Part shown: positions 1 to 14,200 of the stretch, piece by piece
Layout: each line of letters starts with the position of its first letter
Numbering within the stretch: position 1 is the first letter of the stretch
Source of the DNA: Halicephalobus mephisto
Taxonomy: Eukaryota > Nematoda > Chromadorea > Rhabditida > Panagrolaimidae
Direction of reading: 5' to 3'
Assembly (NCBI GenBank): GCA_009193035.1
Contig: SWDT01000561.1
Location: forward strand, 124,001-188,000
DNA: 64,000 nucleotides
Translations under genes and position numbers: made by a program
Notes under the pieces: generated by a model
Seen by the model: only the letters and a program-made list of their open reading frames with translations
What the model was told of the DNA's origin: nothing
The model's database searches: none

Positions 1-2860
1 TATCTAATTATTTTGCTTTAAAAAAGTCCTTTGACGAAACTAAGCGGATTCTGAATAAACATCGGATAAATCGTAAAATGAGCTGTGGAATGTTGGAGAA
101 GATTAACTCGATTAAAATCTTGGTGAATAATGTTCGAAATTTTGGGCGTTAATCTGAGATATCTTACTCAAGAAAAATATCTGAGAAGATAAACAATGAA
201 TTCCGAATATATATTGGGTATTATATTAAATAATGTGTACCTTATTGTGGAAGATCATGTTGCTTAAATTTTTATTTCTAATATATGAATTTTCACATTT
301 TTGTTTGATATATCTTACTCTAGAACTATATTTATCAAAAATATAAGACAAATTTTAAATATATATAAAATAACCTATTAAATAATGTGTAACTTATTGT
401 GGAAGATCATGTTGCTTAAGTTTTGATTTCTAACATATGAACTTTCACATTTTTTCTGATATATCTTACTCAAAAATTATATTCACCAAAAATACAAGAC
501 GAATTTTAAATATATATCGGGTGATTTATTGAATGTTATGTAACTTGTTGCAGAAAACTGCGTCCATTAATCTCGATGAGGTCTATGTGAAACTCCACCT
601 ATATACCTAATTTCTGTAATTCAGGAAAGTACATCAACAACTATAAGCGGATTTCGAAGAGATACGGGATAAACTATAGGATGAGGTGTGGGATGTTGAG
701 GAAGATTACGTTGACAAAATCTCCGTGAGTAAGATGTGAAATTTTGTAAGTGTATTTAGTATATCTTACTGTAGAAGAATATTTGACAAAAATGAATAAC
801 AAATTCCAAAGCTATATGTGATAAGCTACAAAATGAAACATAATTAAAGGTTTTTCCAATGCTGATGCATGAAATTCCATACATTTTTCTAATATATCTT
901 CCTCCAAAAGAATATTTATCGAATATGAACAATGAATTCTGAATATGCATTGCATAAGTTACAAAGTAAGATATAACTTGCTTTGTAAAAATGCATCTTC
1001 TATATATTGATGTATAATATATGAAACTTTGCAGATATATCTAATATATCCCGTTTCAGAGGAATAGTTATTGAATAACTTACGAAATGGGATATAAGTT
1101 GTTTCATCGAACTATTTCTCTTCAACATCGATGTATAATACATGAAACTACGTAGATATACCTAACATATTCCGTTTCGGAAGAATATGAACGATACATT
1201 CTGAATATGGATTGCATAAGTCACAAAGTAGGATATAACTTGCTTTGTAAAAGTACATCCTTTATATATTGATGTATAATATATGAAACTTTGCAGATAT
1301 ATCTAATATATCCCGTTTCAGAGGAATAGTTATTGAATAACTTACGAAATGGGATGTAAGTTGTTTCATCGAACTATTTCTCTTCAACATCGATGTTAGA
1401 TACATGAAACTACGTAGATATACCTAACATATCCCGTTTCAGAGAAATAGTTATTGGATATAAACCACGAACTTCTAATAAGTGCTCAATAAACTACAAA
1501 CAGGATGTAAGTTGTTTTATCAACCCACATCCTTTACATAGTGATGTCGGATATATCGAACTTTGTAGAGATATTTGATATATCTCATTTCAGGAGAATA
1601 TCTACCGAGAACTAATACTGGATTCTAAATAAGTATCCAATAATCTACAAAAGTGGACGCAACTGGTTTTAACAAACTACATCCATTAAATGCAAACACG
1701 CGATGTATAAAATTCCATACATTTATCTAATTATCTAGCTTTGGAAGGATGTTCAACAAAAACGAATAATGGATTCTGAATAAGTATCCAATAATTTATA
1801 AATGAACTATAACTTGTTTCGAAAAAAATATTTTAATTAATTTTCAACGATCGATATATGCAATTTATTTTTCTCGATTTTTTGTCCGAGAAGAATATTT
1901 AATAGAAATAAAAAATGGATTCTGAATACATGCCAGAAAACCTATAAAATGAGCCATGAGTCGTATCAAAGGTCGTTTAAAAAAACTACAACTAATATAT
2001 GAAATTTTATTTTTTTAAAATTTTTTTTCTGGAAAAATTTTAGAGAAAACGAATCAAGGATTATAAATGAAAATCAGATAAATTACAGTATGAAATACAA
2101 CATGTTAAAAAAGTTGTTTTCAATAAAATTTTAAATTTGAGTTTTTTTGAGATTTTATAATTTTAGTTTTAGAAGAATATACATCACAAATGGACGGTAG
2201 ATTATAAATGAAAATCAGATAAATTACAGTATGAAATACAACATGTTAAAAAAATTTTTTTCAATAAAATTTTAGACTTTTAATAAATAAAATTTCGTTT
2301 TTTGTTCATTTTCTATCTCCCTAACAACCTACATCAAAAACGTTTTATATATTCCGAATAAGGATTTAATAATTTACAAAATAATAAATAAAGTTTTTAA
2401 AATTATTTCTAGAAAGGTTTCGATATATGAAATTTAAATTTTCTTCATCAATTTCCTCATTATGGAATTATTTATATAAAAAATGTTTTATATATTTTGA
2501 ATAAAGATTCAATAATTTACAAAATAATAAATAAAGTTTTTAAAATTATTTCTAGAAAATCTTCGATATATGAAATTTAAAATTTCTTCATCAATTTCCT
2601 CATTATAAAAGTATTTATATAAAAAACGTTTTATATATTTTGAATAAGGATTTAATAATTTACAAAATAATAAATAAATTTATTAAAAATTATCTCGATG
2701 AAATTTCATCATTTGATATACGAAATTTCGAACATCTATTTAGTTTTCTCGCTCCAAAAAGCAATTCAGAAAAAACAGATTTTAGATTAACACTGGATAA
2801 GCTACAAAATGAGCTAAAGTTTGTTTCAAAAATCTTTTACTTCAAATTACTTTTTTAAAA
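1..2860. repeat. Degenerate satellite-like tandem field
   Basis: Related units recur with drift. A block containing 'attgtggaagatcatgttgctt' style wording recurs at about 231, 381 and 533 (step near 152), and a second block with 'ggaatagttattgaataa' recurs at 1061 and 1323 (step 262, two half units of about 130). Common wording across units is a short stop-rich text with 'tctgaat', 'atccaataa' and 'tacaaaat'. No splice-bounded coding frame was found on either strand. Period and copy number are estimates by eye. Confidence 0.6.
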
Positions 2861-2899
2861 AAAGAACACTGTTACGTAAAACTACTTTTTTCGAAAATA

Positions 2900-3425
2900 A
2901 ACTTCTAATCCGACCGTCAAGTGATCATTGGTCATTTTTAATTTTTTAAATTTCTATAAAAAACAAAAAATTAGAAATTTTAAAATAATTTTTTGGAATT
3001 TTTACAAAAAATAATTTTTTCTGAGTTTTATAAAATGTTTTAAAAAATTTTAATTTTTATAAAAAAATAGAAATTAAAAAAATTCTTTCAGATTTGTATA
3101 AAAAATAAAAAATTAGAAATTTAAAACTTATTTTTTTTTGGAATTTTTATAAAAAATAAAAAATTGGAAATTTTAAAATTATTTTTTTTAGAATTTTTAT
3201 AGAAAATAAAAAATTAGAAATTTAAAACTTATTTTTTTTGGAATTTTTATAGAAAATAAAAAATTGGAAATTAAAAAATTTTTTTTTTGGATTTCTATGA
3301 AGTAAAAAATTGGAAGTTTTAAAATTATTTTTTTGGAATTTTTATAGAAAATAAAAAATTGGAAACTTTAAAATTATTTTTTTCAAATTCACAAAATATG
3401 TAATAAAAAACATTTTTTTATTTTT
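2900..3425. repeat. AT-rich short tandem repeat
   Basis: Repeats of about 40-50 bp built from 'tttttataaaaaataaaaa' and 'ttagaaattttaaaa'. Nothing coding is visible. Confidence 0.5.
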
Positions 3426-3428
3426 TAA

Positions 3429-3640
3429 CAGAGGGAACTAGGATAGAAGCTCATGAATTCGAAAGTGACCCTAGAAGCCTCCGGAAAGACAAAGCCGTCG
3501 GTCCCGTGCTTCATTTTGAGAAATAAAACTGCCCCATAATTCCGACTGCCTTTTAGCCTGTCCAATTTGCCTCTGGCCGAGTTTACACTTTTTTGAATTT
3601 CAATTGGTCAAATACTTCTGTGAAGGTTTTAGTCATGATA
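3429..3640. other. GC-richer island, possible orphan exon
   Basis: A sharp break from AT-rich DNA. It starts right after a good acceptor (ttttaacag ending at 3430) and reads open for about 30 codons in one frame before TAA. The opposite strand has an equally short frame starting at an ATG near 3516. No partner exon with matching phase was found and I recognise no domain. It may be a fossil exon, a transposon scrap or a regulatory island. Confidence 0.25.
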
Positions 3641-3649
3641 ATATCAAAT

Positions 3650-4010
3650 TCAATTAAATATATTAGTTTAAAAAAAACAAAAATTAAAAAATATATTTAA
3701 AAAAAACAAAAATTAAAAAAAATATATTTAAAAAAACAAAAATTAAAAAATATATATTTAAAAAAAACAGAAATTAAAAAATATATATTTAAAAAAAACA
3801 GAAATTAAAAAAAAATATTTAAAAAAAACAAAAATTTAAAAAAATATATTTAAAAAAAAACAAAAATTTAAAAATATATTTAAAAAAAACAAAAATTTAA
3901 AAAAATATATTTAAAAAAACAAAAATTTAAAAAAATATATTTAAAAAAACAAAAATTAAAAAAAATTTATTTAAAAAAAACAAAACTTTTTAGAATTTAT
4001 TAAAAAACAA
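3650..4010. repeat. About 30-bp tandem repeat
   Basis: Roughly eleven copies of a unit built from 'tatatttaaaaaa' followed by 'acaaaaattaaaaa'. Beyond it, 4010-5590 is AT-rich low-complexity DNA in which I see no gene. Confidence 0.6.
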
Positions 4011-5596
4011 AAAATTCTTTAAATATATGTAAAAATATAAAAGTTTTTAGAATTTATTAAAAAAAATAAAAATTTTTAAAATACGAAAAATCTTTAAAAT
4101 TTAAGAAAGTTAAAAATTTTGAAAATTTTGAAAATTAAAAGATTTTTAAAATTTTAAATTTTAAGAATTTAGAAAATTTTTAATTAAAGAATTTTTAAAA
4201 TTTTGAAATTTAATAAAGCTTTAAAAACGTCAAAAATTTCTAAATTTTAAAAGAAATCGAATACATCAATAAATTATGAAATTTTAAAAAATAAAAAAAT
4301 TGAATTATATCCACGTAAGGATAAGGAAGGAGAGGGAGGGAGCTAATTAGATCCCCCTTTGTTAAATTTTCGAAAAACAGTTTTATTTTTTTTTCTTGGA
4401 AATGAAAATTTCTCAGCAATTGAATTTTTAACTCAAAGTAGTAAATTTCAAAAATTCAATGGTTTTAAAAATTTTATTTATTATTTAAAAAAATTATTTT
4501 TTATAAAATTTAAAAAAATTATTTTATTTTAAAAATATGAAAAAAAATTATTTTTTATAAAATTAAAAAAAATTATTTTCCTTTTAAAAATATAAAAAAA
4601 ATTATTTTTTTATAAAATTAAAAAAAATTATTTTATTTTAAAAATATGAAAAAATTATTTTTTATAAAATTTTTTAAAAAATTAAAAAATTTCTTTTTTT
4701 AAGAATTTTAAAAAATGATTTTACATTTTTTTGAAATAAAAAATACTAAAAATTTTTGAAATAAAAATTCCTAAATTTTTAATTTTACAAAAAATGAACT
4801 TAATTTTTTTTGAAAACTCTTCAAAATCTACAGTATATTTTGAGTAAATAAATTGTTATTAGAAAATTAGGTCAAATTTCAAAAAAGAGTTTCACTTTTT
4901 AAAAAACAAAAAACGTTAAAAAATGAATTTAAAAAAATTAATAATTTTTAATTTAAAAAAATTAATAATTTTTAATTTTAAAAAATAAATAATTTTTAAT
5001 TTAAAAAAAATTAATAATTTTTAATTTAAAAAAAATTTAATTATTTGTTTCTTGGCAGCTGTTATGAAAGTACGGTAATCTTTTTAATAAAGAAGTTTTA
5101 TTAAAGATTTAATCGATAAAATTTAAAATAATAATTTTAGTTTTTCAAGTAAAATTTAAATATAAAAAGTAATTTTTTCGAAATAAAAAATAAATTTAAA
5201 TGTTTTTAATAATATTTGTAAAAATACAGTAATCTTTTGATAAATAAGTTTTATAAAAAAAGTTGATAAATAAAATTTGAAAAAATGATTTTACATTTTT
5301 ATAAAAAAAACTAAATTTAAATGATTTTTAATATTTATAAAAATACAGTAATATTTTGATAAATAAAATTTAAAAAAATGCTTTTACATTTCTATAAAAA
5401 AACTAAATTTAAGTAATTTTTAATATTTATAAAAATACAGTAATCTTTTGATAAATAAGTTTTATAAAAAAAGTTGATAAATAAAATTTTAAAAAATGCT
5501 TTTACATTTTTATAAAAAAACTAAATTTAAGTAATTTTTAATAATGTTTGTAAAAATACAGTAATATTTTGATAAATAAGTTCTGAGAGACTTCGT

Positions 5597-5880
5597 TATT
5601 GGAGGATACATTAATATTAACTATTATTTTTAGTTTGATCGACTTGAAAGACGTTATAACGGAAGACAAGCCCTTGAATGGTCGAAAAACAATCCTCCTT
5701 CCAGGCGTAAATGTCAAAAAACAAATTGAATTTAATCTCCCTCCCCCTTCTGGCAACGGCAGCTGGACTAATTGTATTCGGATCCAGGAAATTAAAAATA
5801 CACAGTGTTCAAAGGTCCAAATTCGAAATCGCTTTAATCCAAAAAAATACAAAAAGGATTTTTATAATCTTTAATGTGGT
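5597..5880 (+). other. Unassigned open stretch
   Basis: A GC-richer block after a possible acceptor (ttttag near 5632) with one frame open for about 80 codons (5632-5873), containing a PPP tract and two cysteines. A second frame from 5711 begins like a signal peptide. Neither is recognised, and no matching exon was found nearby. Non-coding origin is equally likely. Confidence 0.2.
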
Positions 5881-5949
5881 TTTAGACGGATTTTTTAAAT
5901 TTTATTTAATATCGAAAAAATTAAAAAGTAGTTTTGAACAGGAAATCAG

Positions 5950-7790
5950 ATGTTGAAGTATTTCCTGTACGTCAAGAAGAACTTATGAGCTTCGGCGTTC
6001 TGTTCTGGAGCTCATTAAACATATTTTCGAAAGAAGAATGGTGTTCCCCACACGATGTAAAGTTGTTTTTCAAACTTTGGTGTTCTGTTGCAGAGTTCAT
6101 AAAACATATTTTCGAAGAAAGAGTAATGTTTTCTACATGATATGAAATAAATTTTCACACTTTAGTGTTCTATTCTAAAACTTATTTCATTTATTTTTTA
6201 AGTAGAAAAAGTGTTCCCTACATGATATGAAGTTAATCTTGTAACTTCTATAATCTGTTACAGAGTTCATAAAACATATTTTCGAAGAAAGAGTAATGTT
6301 TTCTACATGGTACGAAATAAACTTTCACACTTTAATGTTCTATTCTAAAACGTGCTTCATTTATTTTTTAAGTAGGAAAAGTGTTCCCTACATGATGTGA
6401 AGTTAATCTTGTAACTTCTATAATCTGTTACAGAGTTCATAAAACATTTTCGAAGAAAGAATAATGTTTTCTACATGGTACGAAATAAATTTTCACACTT
6501 TAGTGTTCTATTCTAAAACTTGTTTCATTTATTTTTTAAGTAGGAAAAGTGTTCCCTACATGATGTGAAATTAATCTTGTAAGTTCTATAATCTGTTACA
6601 GAGTTCATAAAACATTTTCGAAGAAAGAATAATGTTTTCTACATGATCTGAGAGAAATCAAATATTGGCATTTTGTTATAAGATTTATTTCTGAAGCAAG
6701 GACAGTGTTCCCCATGATGTTAAATTAAGAGTTAAACTTTGGTGTCTTGTTATAAAATTGAGTTTACTCATTCTTAAGAAGGAGAAAGTGTTCCCTACAT
6801 GTGAAACAATATGACAACTTTGGTACTCTGTTACAAAATTTGTCTTATGGTTTCTGAAAAAACGAAAGGTGTTCTCTAGATGTTGTTGTAAGGGATTCTG
6901 GCCTCTTCTCTTAATTGACAGTTGTTAACTGGTCACTTTATTCCAGTAGTCAAGAATACAAAGTAATAACAACAATTTTTCGCGACTTCGTCCGGTTCTC
7001 TATCGTCGTTCCTGTGTTCCTCTGATTCTGCCTGTCGTTTGGAGCGCAAATTGAGTTCCTGCATCTCCAGAGTTTTCGTGTTAAGATTCTTCTCGTTTTC
7101 TGCGACAGTTGTGAAATCGATCTTTAATCGTCGAGATTCTGCTCTAAAGTTCGGGCTTTTCTAAAAAAGAAAAGTGTTCTCTATACGATATAAAGCAAAT
7201 TAAATATTGAAGTTCTGTTTCAAAACACGTTTTTGAAAAAAGAAAAGTGTTCTCTTTACTATGTAAAGTCAGGTTTTAAACCTGAGCGTTCTGTTCCAAA
7301 GTCCGCTTCACTTGTTTCCAAAAAAGTGTTTCCCACGTGCCTTGAGGCTGAATTTTAATTTTTGACATTCATTTTCAAAGCTAATTTTGCTAATTTCTAA
7401 AAAAAGAAGAATGTTCTTGTTACGTCACGATTCTGGCCTTTGAATTTTGGCATTATATTTCAAAATTTATTTTGGTTAATTATAAGGGAAGAAAAGTGTT
7501 CCCCACCTACTATATAACTAAAACTGAAATCTTGGCGTTTTGTTCCCAAATTTATTTTACTTATTTTCTAAGAAGGAAAAGTGTTCCCCATCTACTATAT
7601 AACTAAAACTGAAATCTTGGCGTTCTGTTCCCAAATTTATTTTACTTTTTTTCTAAGGAAAAGTGTTCCCCATCTATTATATAACTAAAATAAAAATTCT
7701 AACATTCTGTTTCTAAATTTCTTTTACTTATTTTCTAAGAAGGAAAAGTGTTCCCTTTTACATTGTGAGATCTTTAATCTTTAATTTTAT
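5950..7790. repeat. 170-bp tandem repeat with 85-bp half units
   Basis: 'cagagttcataaaacat' starts at 6091, 6261, 6431 and 6599, so the step is 170, 170 and 168 bp. Each unit holds two diverged halves, each with a 'gtgttccc' box. More diverged halves continue to about 7780. The field is interrupted by the solo LTR at 6887-7107. Confidence 0.75.
6887..7107 (-). mobile_element. Solo LTR (221 bp) of an LTR retrotransposon
   Basis: A 221-bp segment of different composition begins TGTAAGGG and ends TGCGACA, i.e. TG...CA ends. It is flanked by a perfect 5-bp duplication GTTGT at 6882-6886 and 7108-7112. It sits inside a tandem repeat whose units resume on both sides, so it is clearly an insertion. 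No internal retroelement region follows, so it is a solo LTR left by recombination. The orientation is tentative: an AATAAA lies near the minus-strand 3' side. The superfamily (Gypsy or BEL/Pao) cannot be told. Confidence 0.75.
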
Positions 7791-8245
7791 AATGTTTCTT
7801 TTTCTTAACAGAAATAATAAATCTATTTGAAGTTAATAAAAAAGGATTATCAAAATCCTTTCGTGATTCCTTAAATTAGAGCAATTTAAAATTTAAAACT
7901 TTTTGAAACACTAAAAATTAAATAAAACTTGGTTTTTTGGAATAATGTAAAAGTTAAAAAAATTTGGATTTTTGTTTATTTTTAACTTGAATGATTTTTT
8001 TTATTTTAGATTTATGATCAAAAACGATTTTTTCGTCGAAAATCACCGAGATTCAATAAAAAACAAAAATTTTATCAAAAGTTTTATGTCCGTCGGTAAT
8101 TAAATTAGAATTGAATCAATCGGGGATGCAAACGAAATGGAAAAAGGATCCAGAGATGCGCCAGAGGCGATAAGCCCTCTCGATTCGCGGATTCTCCTCC
8201 GTTAACTCTGATCTATTTTATTTATTCTCTTTTCTGAAAACCTCG

Positions 8246-11200
8246 ATGAAAAATTTATTTCTAATATTGATATTTTTATTTAATTTTAAATTTACTTATT
8301 CAGGTAAATTAATTATTTTTCTTGTTTAATTTAGTTTTTTAGAATTAAATTCAAAAACGAAAATCGGGGGACCTGTATGTAAAGACGGAAAAGGACCCCT
8401 GTTGGAGGGAGTAGGGAACCCCTTCCCCTGCGCTTCTGAGTGTCCTGAGGGCTTCGATTGTGAACACCCGAATCCAAATGAACCTCTGGGGATCTGCTGT
8501 CCGAATCTGGAGATCTTGTACAAACTCTACGGACAAAGTGAAGAAAATCCCGAAGTCGAGAAATCCCTCACTAACAACCTAAAAACCATCCCGAAGACGT
8601 TGGAATCCGCTGAATCTGTGGAAACTAAAGTCGAAAATCTGAAGCCCATAGAACCGGTTGCTGAAGAAGTCCAAAAGGCAAGATTATACGTTTTTTAAAT
8701 AAAGGAGTTGGATTTAACAATAAATTAACAAATTTGGGTGGTTGTGGTACTGTAGGAGGACTTTTCACGCAAAATGGGTAAATGGTATATAATGTATCAA
8801 TACATTGTAACTGCTCTTGTTTACCAAATACATTATGTTCAATATATCGACGTTATACTGAACGTGTCGATACATCAAAGCCATTTTAAACGCACAAAAA
8901 GGGTACATGATATATAAAATATGGACACATTGTAACAGCTCTTGTTTATCAAATATATTATGCTCGATGCATCAATATACTAAGTATGACATCGGCGCAT
9001 AGTATTTAGTGTATGGATACATTGTAACTGCTTTTGTTTATCAAATATATTATGCTCGATACATCAATATACTAAGTATGACATCGGCGCATAGTATTTA
9101 GTGTATGGATACATTGTAACAGCTCCTATTTATTAAATGCATTATATTCGATGTATCGATACATAAACCTAGTGTCGGCGCATAGTATTTAGTGTATGGA
9201 CACATTGTAACAGCTCCTATTTATTAAATGCATTATATTCGATGTATCAATATACTAAGCATAATATAGATCCATTATATTCAATGTATTGATGCATTAA
9301 ATACAATACTACTGTATTTCATTCAATGTGGTGATATATTAAAACGTCTGTGATGTGTCAAATGCATTATATTCAATATATCAATATGTTAACTATGATG
9401 TCGATGCAGTGAATCCGATGTGTCGGTATATTAAATACAATGCGTCTGACACATTAGGGCCCTTTTGACGTGTAGTGTGGAGAAGGTGTTCTGGAACTTA
9501 AAGGACTATTAATCAACATCGCAAATCAAGAATTGAGTTACATATCTTTCGTGTCAGGACCACTACTTAAAAGTTTTTCAAAACTAAAAAAGCATTAGTC
9601 CCAAAATGACTGGTTTTTTCTGCAAAATTGGTTAACAATATTTCAAAGAAAAATCAGTTTTAAATTATTTTAACAAATAACTTCAAAAAAGCAATTTTCC
9701 ACTCAGGAGTCGTTCAATGGATTTTTTTTATGAAAAAAATGATTTTTTTTCCAATTTTTTTCACTTTGAAATTTGAGTAATTAAATTTTTAAATAATAAA
9801 AAACAAAATTAGCAATGTTGAAACAGAAAACTAGGCTAGAAAGTACTTAAAGAGATAACCTGAATATCAGGGAGCATGGGATACTGTAGGACATGAATGA
9901 AGTTCTTAGGTGTATTGTTTGAAGGATATATAATTTTTTATCTTATTACACTAGTAAAAATTATTAAAATATTTCTGTTTTATATCTTAGTATTTTTTAT
10001 ATTTTATTTTTATTAAGACAAAAAACTAGGCTAGAAAGTACTTGAAGAGATAACCTGAATACCAGAGAGCGTGGGATACTGTAGGGCATGAATGAAGTTC
10101 TTAGGTGTATTGTTTGAAAGATGTATAATTTTTTGTTTTATTACACTAGTAAAAATCATTAAAATACTTCTGTTTTATATCCTAGCAAATAGAATCAATA
10201 GGATTTTTTTGAAAATGTTGGTAGTTTTTTTGGATCGATGACCTTATCTCCGTTCCGATCGAATTTTTCGAAATTAATCATGTTAATTCTCAACATCGAA
10301 TTTCAGAGTCCAGACCAAGAACTTCTGAAACTTGTCAAGGACAAAGAAGTGAGATTAAGCAAAGAAACACTTCCAATTCATCGATTGAATAAAAATTCTG
10401 GTTTGTTTTTTAAATTTTTTTAAATTTAATTTTTTTTAAATTTTAAATTTTTCGAAATTTCTTTAATTTTTTAGAAATTTTAAATTTTTTAAGTTTTTTA
10501 GGAATTTAAAAATTTTTTATTTTTAGAAATTTTAATTTTTTTAAGTTTTTTTAGAAATTTTAAATTTTTTAAGTTTTTTTAGAAATTTTAAATTTTTTAA
10601 GTTTTTTTAGGAATTTAAAAATTTTTTTATTTTTTTAGAAATTTTAAATTTTTTAAGTTTTTTTAGGAATTTAAAAATTTTTTTATTTTTTTAGAAATTT
10701 TAAATTTTTTTTTATTTTTTTTAAATTTTTAAGAGAAAGTTGTATCATATTTTTTTTTCTTTTTTTTTTCTCCGTAAAATTCCAATTCTGATTTCGGGAA
10801 TTGAAACAATTAAATCGACAGAAAAACAATTTGCGAAATTTATTTTGATTTTAGAAATATTTCTTTGGGTTGATAATCATCTTTTGAGGGATTGATGGAA
10901 TCCGGAGTGAGGATCATCTGATTGATTGGCTTCCAGATCCGACCTCAATATTGATTCCGCAAATTTAAAAAAATCGATTTTTATAAAAATTTGAAATTTT
11001 AAAAAATTAAAAAAATCAATTTTCACGAAAATCTGAAAAAATTAATTTTTATGAAAATTTAAAATTTAAAAAAAATAAATTTTCATAAAAATAAAAATAA
11101 AATAAATTTTTTAAATTTAAACAAAAATAAAATAAATTTTTTAAATTCAAATTAAAATAAAATTAAATTTTTAAATTCAAATTAAAATAAAATTAATTTT

Positions 11201-14200
11201 TTAAATTTAAATAAAAATAAAATTAATTTTTTAAATTTAAATAAAAATAAAATTCTCAGATGCAGGATACGATATCCCGGGCTTTAGTATCTCCGATGAG
11301 CAATCCCAGGCCCTCGTTGCGGGACCAACTACCGTACCTCCTCAGTCATCTTCGAGTAATCGTTCTAAGATTGGAAATGAAGAAGTTAATTCAAATTTTT
11401 CTTGTAAAAGACAAAAATTCGAAAATACTTGTTCTCCGAAAACGAACGCCCAGATCGTTCTTCGATGGTTCGTCAAAAACGGGATCTGCTTGTCGTATCC
11501 GTTTATTTTCTGTCAAGGAAACACGATTAAAGACGACATAACCATGAGGACGAAGGAAGAATGTGAAGTTTTTTGTACTGGAAAAACCGCCTCTCAAGAG
11601 GCCGGAGTGGAGCTGGAGGAACTCGACGGAGAAGGCAACGTCATATCCGGGGGTCCTACAGTAGACAAAGAAACTCCAAAAAGTCAATTCGGCCAAGGCA
11701 CAGATTTCGAATCCGACGGCAGTGTTAATAACCTAGATATAATTGAACCTCCGAGAAATCTGAAGTCGTCTGAAGAATATCCACTTCCTCCAGAATCTCA
11801 TAACCCCATGAATCCCTTAGATGAAGTCAATTTTTCTCCTGAAGAAAAAGCAGAAGACAAAAAAGCTCCTTCTACATCGAACGTAGAAGAAGGAAATCTT
11901 CTTCCTAGCACGGATTCTGAAAACTCAAATTCTCTTACAACGAACGTAGAAGAACCTAATATTTCTCCCACCACGAATGTTGGAAACTCAAATATTCTTG
12001 CAACGAACTTAGAAGAACCTAATATTTCTCCTAGCACGAATGTTGAAAACTTAAATTCTCTTACAACGAACGTAGAAGAACCTAATATTTCTCCCACCAC
12101 GAATTCTGAAAACTCAAATGCTCTTGCAACGAACGTAGAAGAATCTAATCTTCCTCCCACCACGAATGTTGAAAACATAAATCCTCCTCCTACCACGAAT
12201 AATTATCATTCCAAAAATGTCGTTATAGGAGATGCTGTAGGCAATGTTGACTTAGAAGAAGTTTTCCCTCCTGGATACGGCCCTGAAATCGATGAAGACA
12301 ACAGAACTAAAGCTATCCTTTATTCAGATATTCCTGATCCGATTCCCGTGGCTGCTCCGGATGAGAGAAGCGATCTGGAGTCGAAGTTGCTCGCAGAAGG
12401 ACTTATGAGTTCCATCAAGAATAAAAAACCGGAATCTTTAAATTTGAAAAATGAAGAAATTGAAGAAATTAAAAACGAAAAAAATAATTCAACCGAAAAT
12501 CAGATTCCACCAGAATCCGATTCGGAAATGAAACTTCTACGACCACCCTCGACCGAAGGCAAGAGATCACATGCCCCTCCGAAGAGTTACCGTAAGTTTC
12601 AGGATTTTGTTAGAATTATGTGAATTTTGCATTTCCATTGGAATTCCTTCCAAGGATCACAAAAAGTGCTATGATACAAATTCACCACGGAAGAATAATA
12701 TCACACAAAAAAAAGCTTAACTTTTGAACCAGTAACAGATGCAAATCGTCACTATTGCGTTACGTTTTCCTTATAAATATCAAATATTTATGAAAAATAT
12801 TACAATTGTGTCACATTTCGCAATTGTTACGATGTTAAAAGTTACACTTTTTCGTCGAAATAATCTTTACAATGGCAAATAGACCAACATTACGTATAAT
12901 ATATTGAAACCAACAAAAGAGAAGGCCAATAATAATCCCATTAACATTGTGCAAATTACAATATGCTAGTCCTAGGAACGCGAGAGCTTTTCTTTCTAAG
13001 AGTACGTTATTTAAGTTGATTATGTTTAACTACAGAAAAAAGTGTATTAAAATAACTCTGATGCACCAGGTATATTGTATTTAATGTGTTGATATATTAC
13101 ATGTAGTATACCCAGCACGTTGAAGTGTACTAATCTATCGATACATTGTGTTTAATGTACCGATATATTACATGTAGTATACCCAGCACGTTGAAGTGTA
13201 CTAATCTATCGATACATTGTATTTAATGTACTAGTGTATTACATGTAGTATACCCAGCACGTTGAACTGTACTAGTTTATCGATACATTGTGTTTAATGT
13301 ACCGGTGCATTAAATACAATATATTCAATACATCGAAGTCTATTAATGTATCGAGCACATTATATTCAATGTGCCGATACATTGAACACAACATATTCGA
13401 TATATCAGAACCGTTTTAATGTACTCTTTTTGTGTGCGGGTTCTTTCTTAATAGTAAGGATTTTCGTGTATTTAATATTTCTATCATCTTATGTATACCC
13501 ATTGTTGTGTTACCGACCGTTTTTCAGAAGTGCTTAGAATATGATTAAATTTATTACAAAATTAACAATTACGAAGAATAATAAAATTATGTGCTAATTA
13601 CAAATTTTCACACGAACAGCTACCGTGTCCTTGTCAGACTTTGGTAGGAGTTACCTCGGGTCGTGCGTCACTCATGAACCTCTATTTCTTTATAAATCTT
13701 GTCGTAGATGTGATGTAGTATTCGAGTCACTTTATTTGCTTCTGTATATGCCCTAACTCCCTGTGTATGAATCTCCAAACCCCTTACGAACGAATCCCCA
13801 ACTGTTCTATGAATGAATCTTTGAATTATTTTCGTAAATAACCTCTTGGGCTTCCTGTGAATAAAGTTCTAAATGTCATATGAATAAATCCCTAAATTTC
13901 TTGTAAATGAACCCTCTAATCCCCTGTAAATAAGCTTTCAAACCTCCAATGACTGACTTTCTAAATGTCTTGGGGACGAGTCCCTAATCTGTTCTGAGCA
14001 AATTTTTAAATTCTTTCAGTATGAGTGTTTTGGCATTTTGTAAAAAATGTTAAATCCTTTACAAATGAATTTTCGAACATTTTACGGGTTTCTTAATCCC
14101 TTGAGAATGAACCTCAAACCTTATGTGAATGAATTAAGTATCTTGAGGATAAATATCTGAATCATATGTGGATGAATGTCTGAATTTTTTGAAAGTAGAT

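Noticed and set aside
11798..12196. A 132-codon minus-strand frame over the Kunitz gene
   Set aside because: Antisense shadow of the repeated NVEE/PTTN linker of exon 4; its periodicity mirrors that repeat.
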